From JABILX01 sp041648305 (GTDB lineage Bacteria > Patescibacteriota > Gracilibacteria > UBA1369 > LOWO2-01-FULL-3), in contig JBAZPI010000022.1 in the NCBI GenBank assembly GCA_041648305.1, positions 1-15,673 on the forward strand: a DNA stretch of 15,673 bases. The letters run 5' to 3'. The position numbers and the translations under genes are program-made. Positions 1-7,047 of this stretch are shown one piece after another; the first letter of the stretch is position 1, and every line of letters starts with the position of its first letter. A model generated the notes under the pieces. The model had not been told where the DNA came from. It saw only the letters and a list, made by a program, of their open reading frames with translations, and ran no database searches.

Positions 1-19
1 AGTGTTGTTCATGAGAAAA

Positions 20-75
20 GTTCAAGTTATAGGATTGGTTTCATCACCTTTATCCTAATCAACTTGAGCTTTTTT
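20..75 (+). terminator. Rho-independent terminator of an upstream gene outside the window
   Basis: The left arm (20-35) pairs with the right arm (52-69). The outer block GTTCAAGTT pairs with AACTTGAGC with one G.U wobble, the inner block AGGAT pairs with ATCCT, and a 2-nt asymmetry separates the two blocks. Six T residues follow at 70-75. The orientation fits termination of a + strand transcript entering from the left edge, so the gene it serves ends before or near base 1 and cannot be identified here. Confidence 0.7.
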
Positions 76-140
76 CACAATTTTTCAAAATGTTTGCCGG
101 ACACTAGTGGCAACAGCTGCGAATATGCTAAAATCCAATC

Positions 141-725
141 ATGCAAATCATTCTCGCTTCAAAAAGTCCACGCCGCATCGAACTCCTCCGAGAAATCGGC
201 CTCCAATTTTCGACATACAACCCGGAATTCAAAGAAATAACGGGAGCGAAAGGCGCACAAGACCTAACGGCTTCAAAACTAGCCCTCCACAACGCGCTCG
301 GCAAAGCGAGCGAAGCTGCCCGCCACTTCAAAAATGCGATAATTATAGGAGTGGACACGGTGGGCGAATCCCATGGCCATATACTCGGAAAGCCAAAAAA
401 CAGAGAAGACGCAAAGCGCCTGATTCGCCTCATCTCAGGAACGACACACAAAGTAGTATCAGCAGTAGCGGTCATTAATTCAAAATCCGGCAGAACTCTT
501 TCGTCCACAACGGAAACGTTTGTGACAATGGACAAGCTGGATGAACAAGAGATTGCGGCCTACGTCGCTTCCGGCGAGGGCGACGACAAAGCGGCCGCTT
601 ACGCGATCCAGGGCAAAGGGTCACTCTTTATAAAGAAGATAGATGGCGATTACTTCAACGTCGTCGGCCTGCCGATCTATACACTCAAAAAACTTCTGAA
701 AAAGTTCAAAATCGATCTTCTTTAA
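141..725 (+). CDS. maf: Maf family nucleoside triphosphate pyrophosphatase
   Basis: This is a full-length Maf/YhdE-type protein (194 aa; the family is usually about 185-210). Family members hydrolyse non-canonical or surplus nucleoside triphosphates (dTTP, UTP, modified bases) to the monophosphate and PPi in the cytoplasm. Visible motifs are the N-terminal ASKSPRR (residues 6-12), VDTV (71-74, the catalytic Asp region), the GKPKN block (83-87), SGTTHKV (about 99-105), and DDKAAAYAIQGKG (148-160), which replaces the usual DKAGAYGIQG. The C-terminal DYFNVVGLPIYTL block is canonical. The ATG at 141 puts the SKSPRR motif at the normal distance from the N-terminus. No Shine-Dalgarno is seen. The only promoter-like element upstream is a weak TATGCT at 124-129 without a good -35. 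No T-tailed terminator follows; the composite repeat array begins 50 bases downstream. Which Maf subfamily it belongs to (dTTP/UTP or m7GTP type) was not resolved. Confidence 0.93.
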   Translation: MQIILASKSPRRIELLREIGLQFSTYNPEFKEITGAKGAQDLTASKLALHNALGKASEAARHFKNAIIIGVDTVGESHGHILGKPKNREDAKRLIRLISGTTHKVVSAVAVINSKSGRTLSSTTETFVTMDKLDEQEIAAYVASGEGDDKAAAYAIQGKGSLFIKKIDGDYFNVVGLPIYTLKKLLKKFKIDLL

Positions 726-775
726 TCGGATTTTGGTACTCGCCGCCAGATTTCTCGCAATCCTGCCATGATCCG

Positions 776-905
776 CGATCCCGAGGAAAAGTTCACAGGT
801 TGGGGTTTACAGGTTAGAGAGTTTCCCCGGGGAAAAAGTATCGGATTTCCCCGGGGAAATTTTTACAGGTTAAAATTTTCAGGTTAGAGTCCTTCCCCGG
901 GGAAT
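776..905. repeat. Composite palindrome/8-mer repeat array, copy 1
   Basis: This 130-bp array lies in the maf to S-layer-gene intergenic region. Palindrome sites (P, consensus TTTCCCCGGGGAAA) lie at 776-789 (degenerate, containing ATCCCGAGGAAA), 822-835, 846-859 and 892-905 (last one trimmed to TTCCCCGGGGAA). 8-mer sites (H, ACAGGTTA, all on the + strand) lie at 795-802 (ACAGGTTG), 809-816, 865-872 and 879-886 (TCAGGTTA). The H sites in each pair are 14 bp apart start to start. Each H pair is exactly centred between two P sites whose centres are 46 bp apart, and the two inner P centres are 24 bp apart. Copy 2 at 12272-12401 has identical spacing. The function is unknown. The array ends 45 bp before the -35 of the next gene, so it could be regulatory, but position alone does not show that. 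Confidence 0.9.
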
Positions 906-949
906 CCTTGGAAGCGACTCAGTTGGCAAAACACCACCGCACAATACTC

Positions 950-978
950 TTGACAAAAAAGCAAGTATAAAGTATAGT
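950..978 (+). promoter_or_regulatory. Sigma70-type promoter for the SLH protein gene
   Basis: A perfect -35 TTGACA (950-955), a 17-bp spacer and -10 TATAGT (973-978) are present. Transcription would start near 985, giving a leader of about 25 nt before the ATG at 1010. No Shine-Dalgarno occurs in that leader. The near-consensus sequence suggests strong expression, as expected for a surface-layer protein. Confidence 0.8.
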
Positions 979-1009
979 CACTCCCTTTCCAATATTAACC
1001 AAGTTTCTT

Positions 1010-3079
1010 ATGACTAAAGTTATGCTTAAAAATTGGCTTAAGAAAGCCATCGCGCAAACAGTAATCAGTGCAATTTCCGGCCTGTCCGCGACATTGTTAA
1101 TGATGTCTCCAACGCTAACTGCAGACGCCTTTCAAGCGATCGACCTAACGACTAACGCAAATATAACCGGCGTCCAACAAGGCATCGCGGGAGAACAACT
1201 CCAACTCACCGACATCACTTACGATAACGGAATTCTCGAATTCTGTATCAACACCGACGCATATTTGACGGTCGGGATCTACGAATCTACAAATAGTGGC
1301 AACAAAACAGTAAAAACCCTAAGCAACTCCGCCCTGATGGATGGAATTTGCTATTCATACTACTGGAACGGCGAAGACGAAGACGGCAACGACGTAGACT
1401 CTGATGCCGACATTTTTTACTGGATCAAAGCGGTGAACAAATTAACTGATAAAGATAGTGTTTCAGCTACTAGCTGGATCCAATACGACGGCGAGAAAAT
1501 CGACACCGACGACACTGACGACGATGCCAATGATGACGACGCCGACACCAACGAAAACCTCATCAAAAACCTCGAATTAAACGAAGATAAATTCGACCCA
1601 TACGACAACGAAAAAGCTGAAATAAGCTTCGAATTGACCGAAGACGCGGAAGAAGTTGACGTCAAAATTTACACAAAAAGCACCAATGAACTCATCGCGA
1701 CCTTGGAAGATTCGGAAGAATTGGACGAAGATGAATACACGTATATATGGAACGGAAAAGACGCTGATGGCGAAACTGTCAACGATGGCACTTACAAAAT
1801 CAAAGTAAAAGCCGAGACTGGTGATCACGAAGAAGATTTGGACACGATCGAAGTTAAGGTTAAAGAAGGCTCTTCAGACGAAACTACAGACCCAAGAATT
1901 GAGAACGTTTTCGCTACAAAAGATTCTTTTGACCCAAAGGCAGGCGAAAAAACATACATAGTTTTCACTACGACTGCTGATGCGGACGTAAAAGTTAAAA
2001 TTTATGACGAAGACGACAAAGAAGTGGATAGTTTATATAACAAAAAGGATCTCGAAGCCGGAACATACGCGCTCGCTTGGGACGAAGAAGATATAGCCTA
2101 TGACGAAACTTACACCTACGAAATCACCGCAAAAAACGATGACGAAACAGACACGGAAACAGGAGAAATCCGAGTTGAAGAAGACGAAGAAGTCTCAAAG
2201 AAAGCCAACGTATATAAAGATAGAACTTCACCAGTTGTTTTCGACCCGAATCAAGACGACGAAATAGCTTTCGAATTTAAATTGTCAAAAGACGCACAAG
2301 TAACTTTGATAGTCTACGAAGATGGAGAGAAAATCACCACAATAGCGGACGATAAAGAACTAGAAAAAGGAAGCAACACCATCTATTGGAACGGCGGAAC
2401 GCTCGGGGACGGGGTCTATGAGTACAAAATTTTCGCCAAGACCGACAACGGCGAATCAAAAGAATTTGGAGAATTCATGATTCAAAAAAGCGGCAAGAAA
2501 TCACAAACAGAGGGAAAATGCGCCGGTTTCACGGACGTTTCTGACAATCACGTCTATTGTGAAGCGATCACTTGGGCGAAAAACGCCGGCATCTTCGCAG
2601 GTTACAATGACGGCACATTCAAACCTTATCAAGTTATAAATCGCGCTGAAGCTTTGAAAACGGTCTTGGTTGCATTGAAATTCGAAATCATGCCATACAA
2701 CGGAGAAAACCTCGGTTTCTCAGACATAGGCAATGGCTCCTGGTACATGTCATACATCAAAACTGGTAAAGCATACGGAGTTATAAGCGGATACGCAGAC
2801 GGAACATTCCGCCCGGGCAAACAAATCGTGAAAGCTGAAGCTTTGGTTATGCTTCTTAATGCCGCAAATATCAAGAACGGCCTGACTCTCCAATCTTGTG
2901 GTTACAAACCATACGGAGACGTTGAAGTCGGCACTTGGTACACAAACGCGGTTTGCTACGCAAAAACGTACGAGCTCACCCAAGATTATGGAACTTATTT
3001 TTACCCGACAGACGAATTTGTAAGAGGAGACATGGCGAAATTGTTATATAACTTTTACAAAGCCGGATTGTTAAATTAA
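1010..3079 (+). CDS. Secreted S-layer homology protein with FlgD-like Ig repeats
   Basis: This is a 689-aa exported surface protein. An N-terminal signal peptide (basic residues 3-12, hydrophobic about 15-33) precedes four divergent FlgD-type Ig-like repeats (about 61-160, 184-285, 297-392, 398-493). Each repeat carries the pattern VKIY...L....Y.W(N/D)G.D..G....DGTY.Y.I.A. An Asp-rich linker occupies about 164-180. Three SLH domains follow at about 504-555, 567-625 and 631-687, with typical FxDV/I...W....I.WA...GI..GY.DGTF.P...I.RAEAL motifs. SLH domains anchor proteins to cell-wall-linked glycans, so this is probably an S-layer or surface-associated protein. The protein is strongly acidic. 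Six cysteines form three close pairs (79/114, 504/517, 630/649), suggesting disulfides. The ATG at 1010 is chosen because it gives an intact signal peptide; the ATG at 1022 is an alternative. The gene is monocistronic, with a strong promoter upstream and twin terminators downstream. Confidence 0.88.
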   Translation: MTKVMLKNWLKKAIAQTVISAISGLSATLLMMSPTLTADAFQAIDLTTNANITGVQQGIAGEQLQLTDITYDNGILEFCINTDAYLTVGIYESTNSGNKTVKTLSNSALMDGICYSYYWNGEDEDGNDVDSDADIFYWIKAVNKLTDKDSVSATSWIQYDGEKIDTDDTDDDANDDDADTNENLIKNLELNEDKFDPYDNEKAEISFELTEDAEEVDVKIYTKSTNELIATLEDSEELDEDEYTYIWNGKDADGETVNDGTYKIKVKAETGDHEEDLDTIEVKVKEGSSDETTDPRIENVFATKDSFDPKAGEKTYIVFTTTADADVKVKIYDEDDKEVDSLYNKKDLEAGTYALAWDEEDIAYDETYTYEITAKNDDETDTETGEIRVEEDEEVSKKANVYKDRTSPVVFDPNQDDEIAFEFKLSKDAQVTLIVYEDGEKITTIADDKELEKGSNTIYWNGGTLGDGVYEYKIFAKTDNGESKEFGEFMIQKSGKKSQTEGKCAGFTDVSDNHVYCEAITWAKNAGIFAGYNDGTFKPYQVINRAEALKTVLVALKFEIMPYNGENLGFSDIGNGSWYMSYIKTGKAYGVISGYADGTFRPGKQIVKAEALVMLLNAANIKNGLTLQSCGYKPYGDVEVGTWYTNAVCYAKTYELTQDYGTYFYPTDEFVRGDMAKLLYNFYKAGLLN

Positions 3080-3161
3080 TATACGGACGCGAATCACGGC
3101 CACTCAAGGCCCACATGGCCTAAGTAGCCGCGATCGAAAGAATATTGGAGGGCAGAAAAAA

Positions 3162-3193
3162 GCCCCTCCCGCCAAAAGCGGGAGGGGCTTTTT
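3162..3193 (+). terminator. Rho-independent terminator 1 of the SLH gene
   Basis: A perfect 11-bp GC-rich stem (3162-3172 with 3178-3188, GCCCCTCCCGC / GCGGGAGGGGC) closes a CAAAA loop and is followed by TTTTT. A run of A residues precedes the stem, so it could also work on the opposite strand. It lies 83 bases after the SLH gene stop. Confidence 0.92.
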
Positions 3194-3207
3194 CCTTTTC
3201 TACATAC

Positions 3208-3240
3208 GCCTCTCCCGCCAAAAGCGGGAGGGGCTTTTTT
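3208..3240 (+). terminator. Rho-independent terminator 2, tandem copy
   Basis: The stem 3208-3218 / 3224-3234 has the same CAAAA loop and right arm as terminator 1, with one T.G wobble in the left arm (GCCTCTCCCGC), and is followed by TTTTTT. It is clearly a duplicate of the preceding terminator and backs it up before the next promoter at 3302. Confidence 0.88.
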
Positions 3241-3248
3241 CCCTGAGT

Positions 3249-3280
3249 CCTCCCGCCCTAAAAAAAGCGAGGCTTTTTTC
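3249..3280 (+). other. Decayed third terminator copy
   Basis: CCTCCCGCC at 3249-3257, an A-rich loop, GCGAGGC at 3267-3273 and TTTTTT resemble the two upstream terminators, but the stem no longer pairs well. It is best read as a degenerate third copy of the tandem unit with doubtful function. Confidence 0.5.
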
Positions 3281-3301
3281 TTTTTGCGCTAGCAAAAGGT
3301 C

Positions 3302-3330
3302 TTGTAAAACAGACTGAAAAATGATAAAAT
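3302..3330 (+). promoter_or_regulatory. Promoter of the large secreted protein gene
   Basis: A -35 TTGTAA (3302-3307), a 17-bp spacer and -10 TAAAAT (3325-3330) sit directly after the terminator cluster. Transcription would start near 3337, about 20 nt before the GTG start at 3357. No Shine-Dalgarno is visible. Confidence 0.65.
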
Positions 3331-3356
3331 AACAGAACAAATAAAAATAAATATTT

Positions 3357-6300
3357 GTGCTGAAAAAATACTGTAAAACCCTTTCAAGAACTCTCGGTCT
3401 TTTGTTAATTGCAAGTTTATTCTGGATGTTAAACACAATGACAACATTTGCCGTGGCAGATGATTATTTGGTTTCAGGCGGCGATCCTGCTTCATTACCA
3501 TTAGTAGGCGCATCAGCAGATCTCCCCACAATCACTTTAACAGACGCAGGAGGAGATGATTTTGGAACAACAGAAACTATAGCGGTGACCCTAAACAATT
3601 CAGCTTATGCTTCAGTCGCGTGGGATACCACTGTAACGAGCGTGACAATTGGAGGAACATGCGGACACAATGCGCATGTGGTATTAAATTATAATGAAGC
3701 CCCGGCATGGGTAACAGTCCCGGTTAGAGGAAGAGGTTCAGCTTGTCCAGCTGGAACAACAATCACCATATCCGGCTTAAAAATTAAAACGCAATATACA
3801 CAAAGTGCACCGGGAAATAACCCGTTAATTGATGCGGATAATACTACCACATCCGGGGGCAATACGGTCAATACAAGCAGTTTGATCAACCTAAGCGTTA
3901 CGGCCGCTGACGCTGATGCCACGCTCACTTTAGCAACAAACTCGGTAGTGGGAACTGCCGGAAGCACCGTATTGGGTTTAACCATAGCAGTAGACCTAGC
4001 GAACACAGACACGATAACATTTACAGCGCCGGCCAATCTTAACGTAGCAAGCACAGCATTTAGCGCAGAGACATTTGGAGGAGCAGGAACATTCGGCACA
4101 TGTAGCGCATTAGGCCAGGTGATAACCTGTACGGCAAATGGAGTAATTACAGCTGGATCGGGGACAGTTACCATGACCGGCATTACTTCCTCATATGCGG
4201 CAACGGGACAAACTATCACTAATTTGGTAGTGAGGGACGTATCCGCAAGTGCAAATATTTCAACAGATGCAAGCGTGTCCGTGACAGATATTACTGCTGC
4301 ACCAGCTGGGGCTACTTTAACACTTTCAACTAACTCTGTTGTAGGGGCCACGGGGAATTCAACACTCGAATTATATATCCCAATTGCACTTGCAAACACA
4401 GACACGGTAGTTTTCACAGCGCCGGATAATTTAAATGTTGCAACCGTAGCAATATCGTCACACACCTTCGGAGGAGCGGGGAACTTTGGCTGCCCGGCCG
4501 CATCTCAAGTAATTACCTGTACGGCAACCGGGGTAATTAATGCGGGGACAGCGACAATAATATTAAGCGGGATTACATCAACATACGCAGCTTCAAGTCA
4601 AAATATAACCTCTCTTACCGTCAACGACACATCCGCGGCAGAGGCTGATATCTCCAGTACAGCTAGTGGAGCAGTAACAAATACAACGGCAGGAACTCTC
4701 ACCTCAACAAACGTTGAACCGGCATCATTAATCCAAAGCACGACATCAACAAATACAATTTCATTTACAACAGCAGTACAAATCCCCCAAGGAGGGAAAA
4801 TAGTGACCATATTTCCGGCAGGATACGGCGTTAGTGGTGCAAACGGAGTGTCAGCAACAAATCTTTCAGGACTGGACGGAACATGGACAGCCGGTGTCTC
4901 AAGCCAGACAATCACTCTCACGCAAGTAGGAGGCACAGCCTCATCGGCGGGAGCAAAAAGTCTCCAACTCGCCAGCATAACAACGCCCGCTTCCACAGGC
5001 GCAAGCGGTACCTACACAATAGCCACTCAAATTGCTGCTGGGAATAACATTGAAACGGACGCTGCGGTGACAGCAGATACAATCACAGCAACACCAGCAA
5101 CACCAACAACAGGCGGAGGTATAATACTGCCATCGTCAAGATCATCAGAAAAAAGGGAAAAAGAACGTGAGGCAGCGGAAGAAGAGGCAGCAGCGGAAGA
5201 AGAGGCAGCAGCGGAAGAAGAAGCGGCAGCGGAAGAGGAAGCGGCAGCGGAAGAAGAAGCAGCGCCGGAAGAAACACCCTACGAACCCGAAACCTACGAG
5301 CCCGAAACCCCTGAGCCTACAACCAGGGTGGAATACACCAGAGAGGAATATTCGAGAACAGAACCAAGGGAACCATCCAGCCGAACAGAATCGGAAACAC
5401 CTGCGCCTACACGGGAGATTAACACTCTCACTATCGAAAATCCGGACATCGATGGAGATAGGATAACAAATGCGGAGGAGATAGAACGAGGTACCAATCC
5501 ACATGCTCTGGATACGGACGGAGACGGTGTTTCAGATGCCGTGGAAATAGCGAATGGTACGGACCCGATAAACGCAGAATCGATACCGGAATCATATAGA
5601 ACAGAAAAAAGAACAAACGTAGATTCGGACAACGACGGGCTTAGCGATGATGTGGAAAGATATACTTATGGTACTGACCCATTCAAAGCTGATGGTATGG
5701 AAGTAATTTTTGGCGGCACAGACACGGGAGCGGATCCGACAATTTATACAATCCCTTCAACAAGAAAAGGTTCATCTTTCGCGGTATCCGGAAGGGCAAC
5801 TCCAAATCAGGAAGTAACAATTTTACTTGTTAGCGCATCCGGTCAATCAAGCGAAATAACGACAAAAACCGATGAAAATGGTGCGTTCGTAATATGGCTC
5901 ACCGCCGAAGAAGGGCTGACATTATCAATCAAAGGAACTGACGGAAAAAGCCAAATCAAAACAACAAAAGAAGAAACTCCGGATATTAAAGGTGTGACAA
6001 TAACGGGATTAAACGTCGAGACCTACACAGAAGAGGAACTTAAAACCTTAACGAACCTAACCGATGAGGAGATTCGAATTGCATTGGAAAATAATGAATT
6101 AAATATTCCCGTAAAATGGACTACCAGATACACCAAGGGAACGGAAACGGAATCTCCATACTTTTACGGATTCATACAAAACTCCAAACGCTACCAAGAA
6201 ATAGTAGCTCTCAGAGAGAAAAGAGCTCAAGAAAATAATGTTATAAAAGGGTACACGACACCGGGAGCAAGAGTTATAGTAACAGCAAAATCATTAATTA

Positions 6301-6473
6301 CAACCTCGGTGGTTATAGCGGACAAGGATACGGGATATTTTGAAGTTCCGCTGGACAGAGAAACCTCAAAGCTAAAAGATGGAGTCCATCAGCTTTACAT
6401 TTTCGCGATGAACGATTCGAAAGGCGTGGCATCGCCGTTGTTCAAAATGATATTTAACTTGAAGAGAAAATAG
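3357..6473 (+). CDS. Large secreted modular protein with thrombospondin type 3 repeats
   Basis: This is a 1038-aa exported protein of unknown exact role. In order it has a signal peptide (residues 1 to about 34), a beta-rich Ser/Thr/Ala domain with Cys102/Cys130, and two tandem 131-residue beta domains (188-318 and 319 to about 449), each with a cysteine pair (249/258, 379/388) inside GGAG.F...QVITCTA.GVI. Another beta domain (about 450-590) follows. Then come a six-unit Glu/Ala-rich EAAAEE helix (605-639), a Pro/Glu/Thr-rich linker (about 640-690), and Asp-rich thrombospondin type 3 Ca-binding repeats (DIDGDRITNAEE, DTDGDGVSDAVE, DSDNDGLSDDVE; about 697-780). Two Ig-like domains (about 800-870 and 955-1038) end the protein. 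The architecture suggests a calcium-stabilised surface stalk or adhesin attached at one end, but there is no SLH domain, LPXTG motif or obvious C-terminal TM anchor. GTG at 3357 is chosen because it alone gives the signal peptide (MLKKYCKTLSRTLGLLLIASL). Both alleged functions are inference. Confidence 0.85.
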   Translation: MLKKYCKTLSRTLGLLLIASLFWMLNTMTTFAVADDYLVSGGDPASLPLVGASADLPTITLTDAGGDDFGTTETIAVTLNNSAYASVAWDTTVTSVTIGGTCGHNAHVVLNYNEAPAWVTVPVRGRGSACPAGTTITISGLKIKTQYTQSAPGNNPLIDADNTTTSGGNTVNTSSLINLSVTAADADATLTLATNSVVGTAGSTVLGLTIAVDLANTDTITFTAPANLNVASTAFSAETFGGAGTFGTCSALGQVITCTANGVITAGSGTVTMTGITSSYAATGQTITNLVVRDVSASANISTDASVSVTDITAAPAGATLTLSTNSVVGATGNSTLELYIPIALANTDTVVFTAPDNLNVATVAISSHTFGGAGNFGCPAASQVITCTATGVINAGTATIILSGITSTYAASSQNITSLTVNDTSAAEADISSTASGAVTNTTAGTLTSTNVEPASLIQSTTSTNTISFTTAVQIPQGGKIVTIFPAGYGVSGANGVSATNLSGLDGTWTAGVSSQTITLTQVGGTASSAGAKSLQLASITTPASTGASGTYTIATQIAAGNNIETDAAVTADTITATPATPTTGGGIILPSSRSSEKREKEREAAEEEAAAEEEAAAEEEAAAEEEAAAEEEAAPEETPYEPETYEPETPEPTTRVEYTREEYSRTEPREPSSRTESETPAPTREINTLTIENPDIDGDRITNAEEIERGTNPHALDTDGDGVSDAVEIANGTDPINAESIPESYRTEKRTNVDSDNDGLSDDVERYTYGTDPFKADGMEVIFGGTDTGADPTIYTIPSTRKGSSFAVSGRATPNQEVTILLVSASGQSSEITTKTDENGAFVIWLTAEEGLTLSIKGTDGKSQIKTTKEETPDIKGVTITGLNVETYTEEELKTLTNLTDEEIRIALENNELNIPVKWTTRYTKGTETESPYFYGFIQNSKRYQEIVALREKRAQENNVIKGYTTPGARVIVTAKSLITTSVVIADKDTGYFEVPLDRETSKLKDGVHQLYIFAMNDSKGVASPLFKMIFNLKRK
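3918..4703 (+). repeat. Tandem duplication of a 131-codon domain
   Basis: Within the large secreted protein, residues 188-318 and 319 to about 449 align along their whole length. Both start ATLTL.TNSVVG and share LANTDT, FTAP.NLNVA, the GGAG block, QVITCTA.GVI.AG and GITS.YAA..Q.IT.L.V. The offset between copies is 393 bp. The DNA has diverged, so the duplication is old, but cysteines and turns are retained in both copies. The exact end of copy 2 is approximate. Confidence 0.8.
5169..5273 (+). repeat. 18-bp coding minisatellite for EAAAEE units
   Basis: Six in-frame units (the first 15 bp, the others 18 bp) encode EAAEE followed by EAAAEE four times and EAAPEE. Units differ mainly at synonymous GAA/GAG and GCA/GCG positions. 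The product should form a highly charged single helix linking the beta domains to the Ca-binding region. Unit number could vary by slippage between strains. Confidence 0.85.
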
Positions 6474-6521
6474 GTTTAATGTTACGATAGACAAGGCAAA
6501 AAAACACTAACCCAATTTTCT

Positions 6522-6962
6522 ATGAAAAGATTAAAAAGCTTACTTGCTGGCTTGGCCCTTGGAGGTTTAATAGGCATGCTTTTCGCTCCAAAGAAAGGTT
6601 CCGAATTGCGTGAAAGCATAAAAAAAGACATTGACGATGGAAATTACGGATTGAACGCTTTCAAAGACGCATTCACGGGGATGGGGAAAGATATGGGAGG
6701 ATTTGTAAGTAATGTAGCTCAACACGAAGAAGTCAAAGAATATTTACTCAAAGGTAAAAGAGCGGCGCAGGACGTTCAAGATCGAGCCGTTCTTTGGCTT
6801 GAGGCAAACTACGGAATTACAGAAACCGATCTCAAAAAAGCGAAGAAACAAGTCGAAAAAAAGACGCAGAAAGCAAAGCTTATCGCGAAAAAAACAATAG
6901 AGCAGGCAACGAAAGCGGCAAAGGCCGCAGCCAAAAAAGTCAAAGCGGCAAGAGACGCCTAG
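6522..6962 (+). CDS. YtxH domain-containing protein
   Basis: This is a 146-aa small membrane-anchored protein. An N-terminal glycine-rich transmembrane segment (residues about 5-22, LLAGLALGGLIGMLFAPKKG) with the LFAPKKGSELRESI motif is typical of the YtxH family (general-stress or envelope proteins of unknown molecular function). The C-terminal third (about 105-146) is very rich in Lys and Ala with a helical periodicity, resembling histone-like tails, and could bind nucleic acid or anionic polymer. It lies 48 bases after the large secreted protein on the same strand. There is no terminator in that gap and no convincing promoter, so co-transcription is likely. No Shine-Dalgarno precedes the ATG. 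Confidence 0.78.
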   Translation: MKRLKSLLAGLALGGLIGMLFAPKKGSELRESIKKDIDDGNYGLNAFKDAFTGMGKDMGGFVSNVAQHEEVKEYLLKGKRAAQDVQDRAVLWLEANYGITETDLKKAKKQVEKKTQKAKLIAKKTIEQATKAAKAAAKKVKAARDA

Positions 6963-6993
6963 GGCTAACGAGCCCCGGGAACCACAGAGTTCC
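6962..6993. other. Two small hairpins between convergent genes
   Basis: GGGCT (6962-6966) pairs with AGCCC (6971-6975) across an AACG loop, and GGAAC (6978-6982) pairs with GTTCC (6989-6993) across a 6-nt loop. They lie in the 85-bp gap between the YtxH gene and the convergent TauE gene. Neither is followed by a T-run, so a termination role is only possible, not shown. I see nothing else in this gap. Confidence 0.3.
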
Positions 6994-7047
6994 GGCGCCT
7001 AAAACCCCCTCGAGCCTTTCATACCAGTCGGAATTTTTATTGATGTC

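Noticed and set aside
107..535. Open frames overlapping maf in other frames on both strands
   Set aside because: The maf frame carries the conserved SKSPRR, DTV and C-terminal motifs; the others are shadows with no family features.
776..905. CRISPR-like array (repeats with variable spacers)
   Set aside because: Motifs are only 8 and 14 bp, spacers are 5, 6 and 10 bp, and there are two motif types; no cas genes are nearby.
726..1009. tRNA or other structured RNA gene in the maf-SLH gap
   Set aside because: No cloverleaf, CCA end or T-loop sequence was found; the gap is explained by the repeat array and the promoter.
3689..4465. Long open frame on the minus strand (258 codons) opposite the large secreted gene
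   Set aside because: It mirrors the Ala/Thr/Val-rich codon pattern of the + strand gene, has no recognisable domain, and the + strand protein has a signal peptide and domain repeats.
5083..5504. Leu/Pro-rich and Phe/Arg/Cys-rich open frames opposite the Glu/Ala repeat
   Set aside because: They are out-of-frame readings of the 18-bp minisatellite and have no independent support.
6969..6984. Another copy of the palindrome (GAGCCCCGGGAACC)
   Set aside because: It lacks one G and the flanking T/A runs, and no ACAGGTTA 8-mers lie around it at the required spacing.
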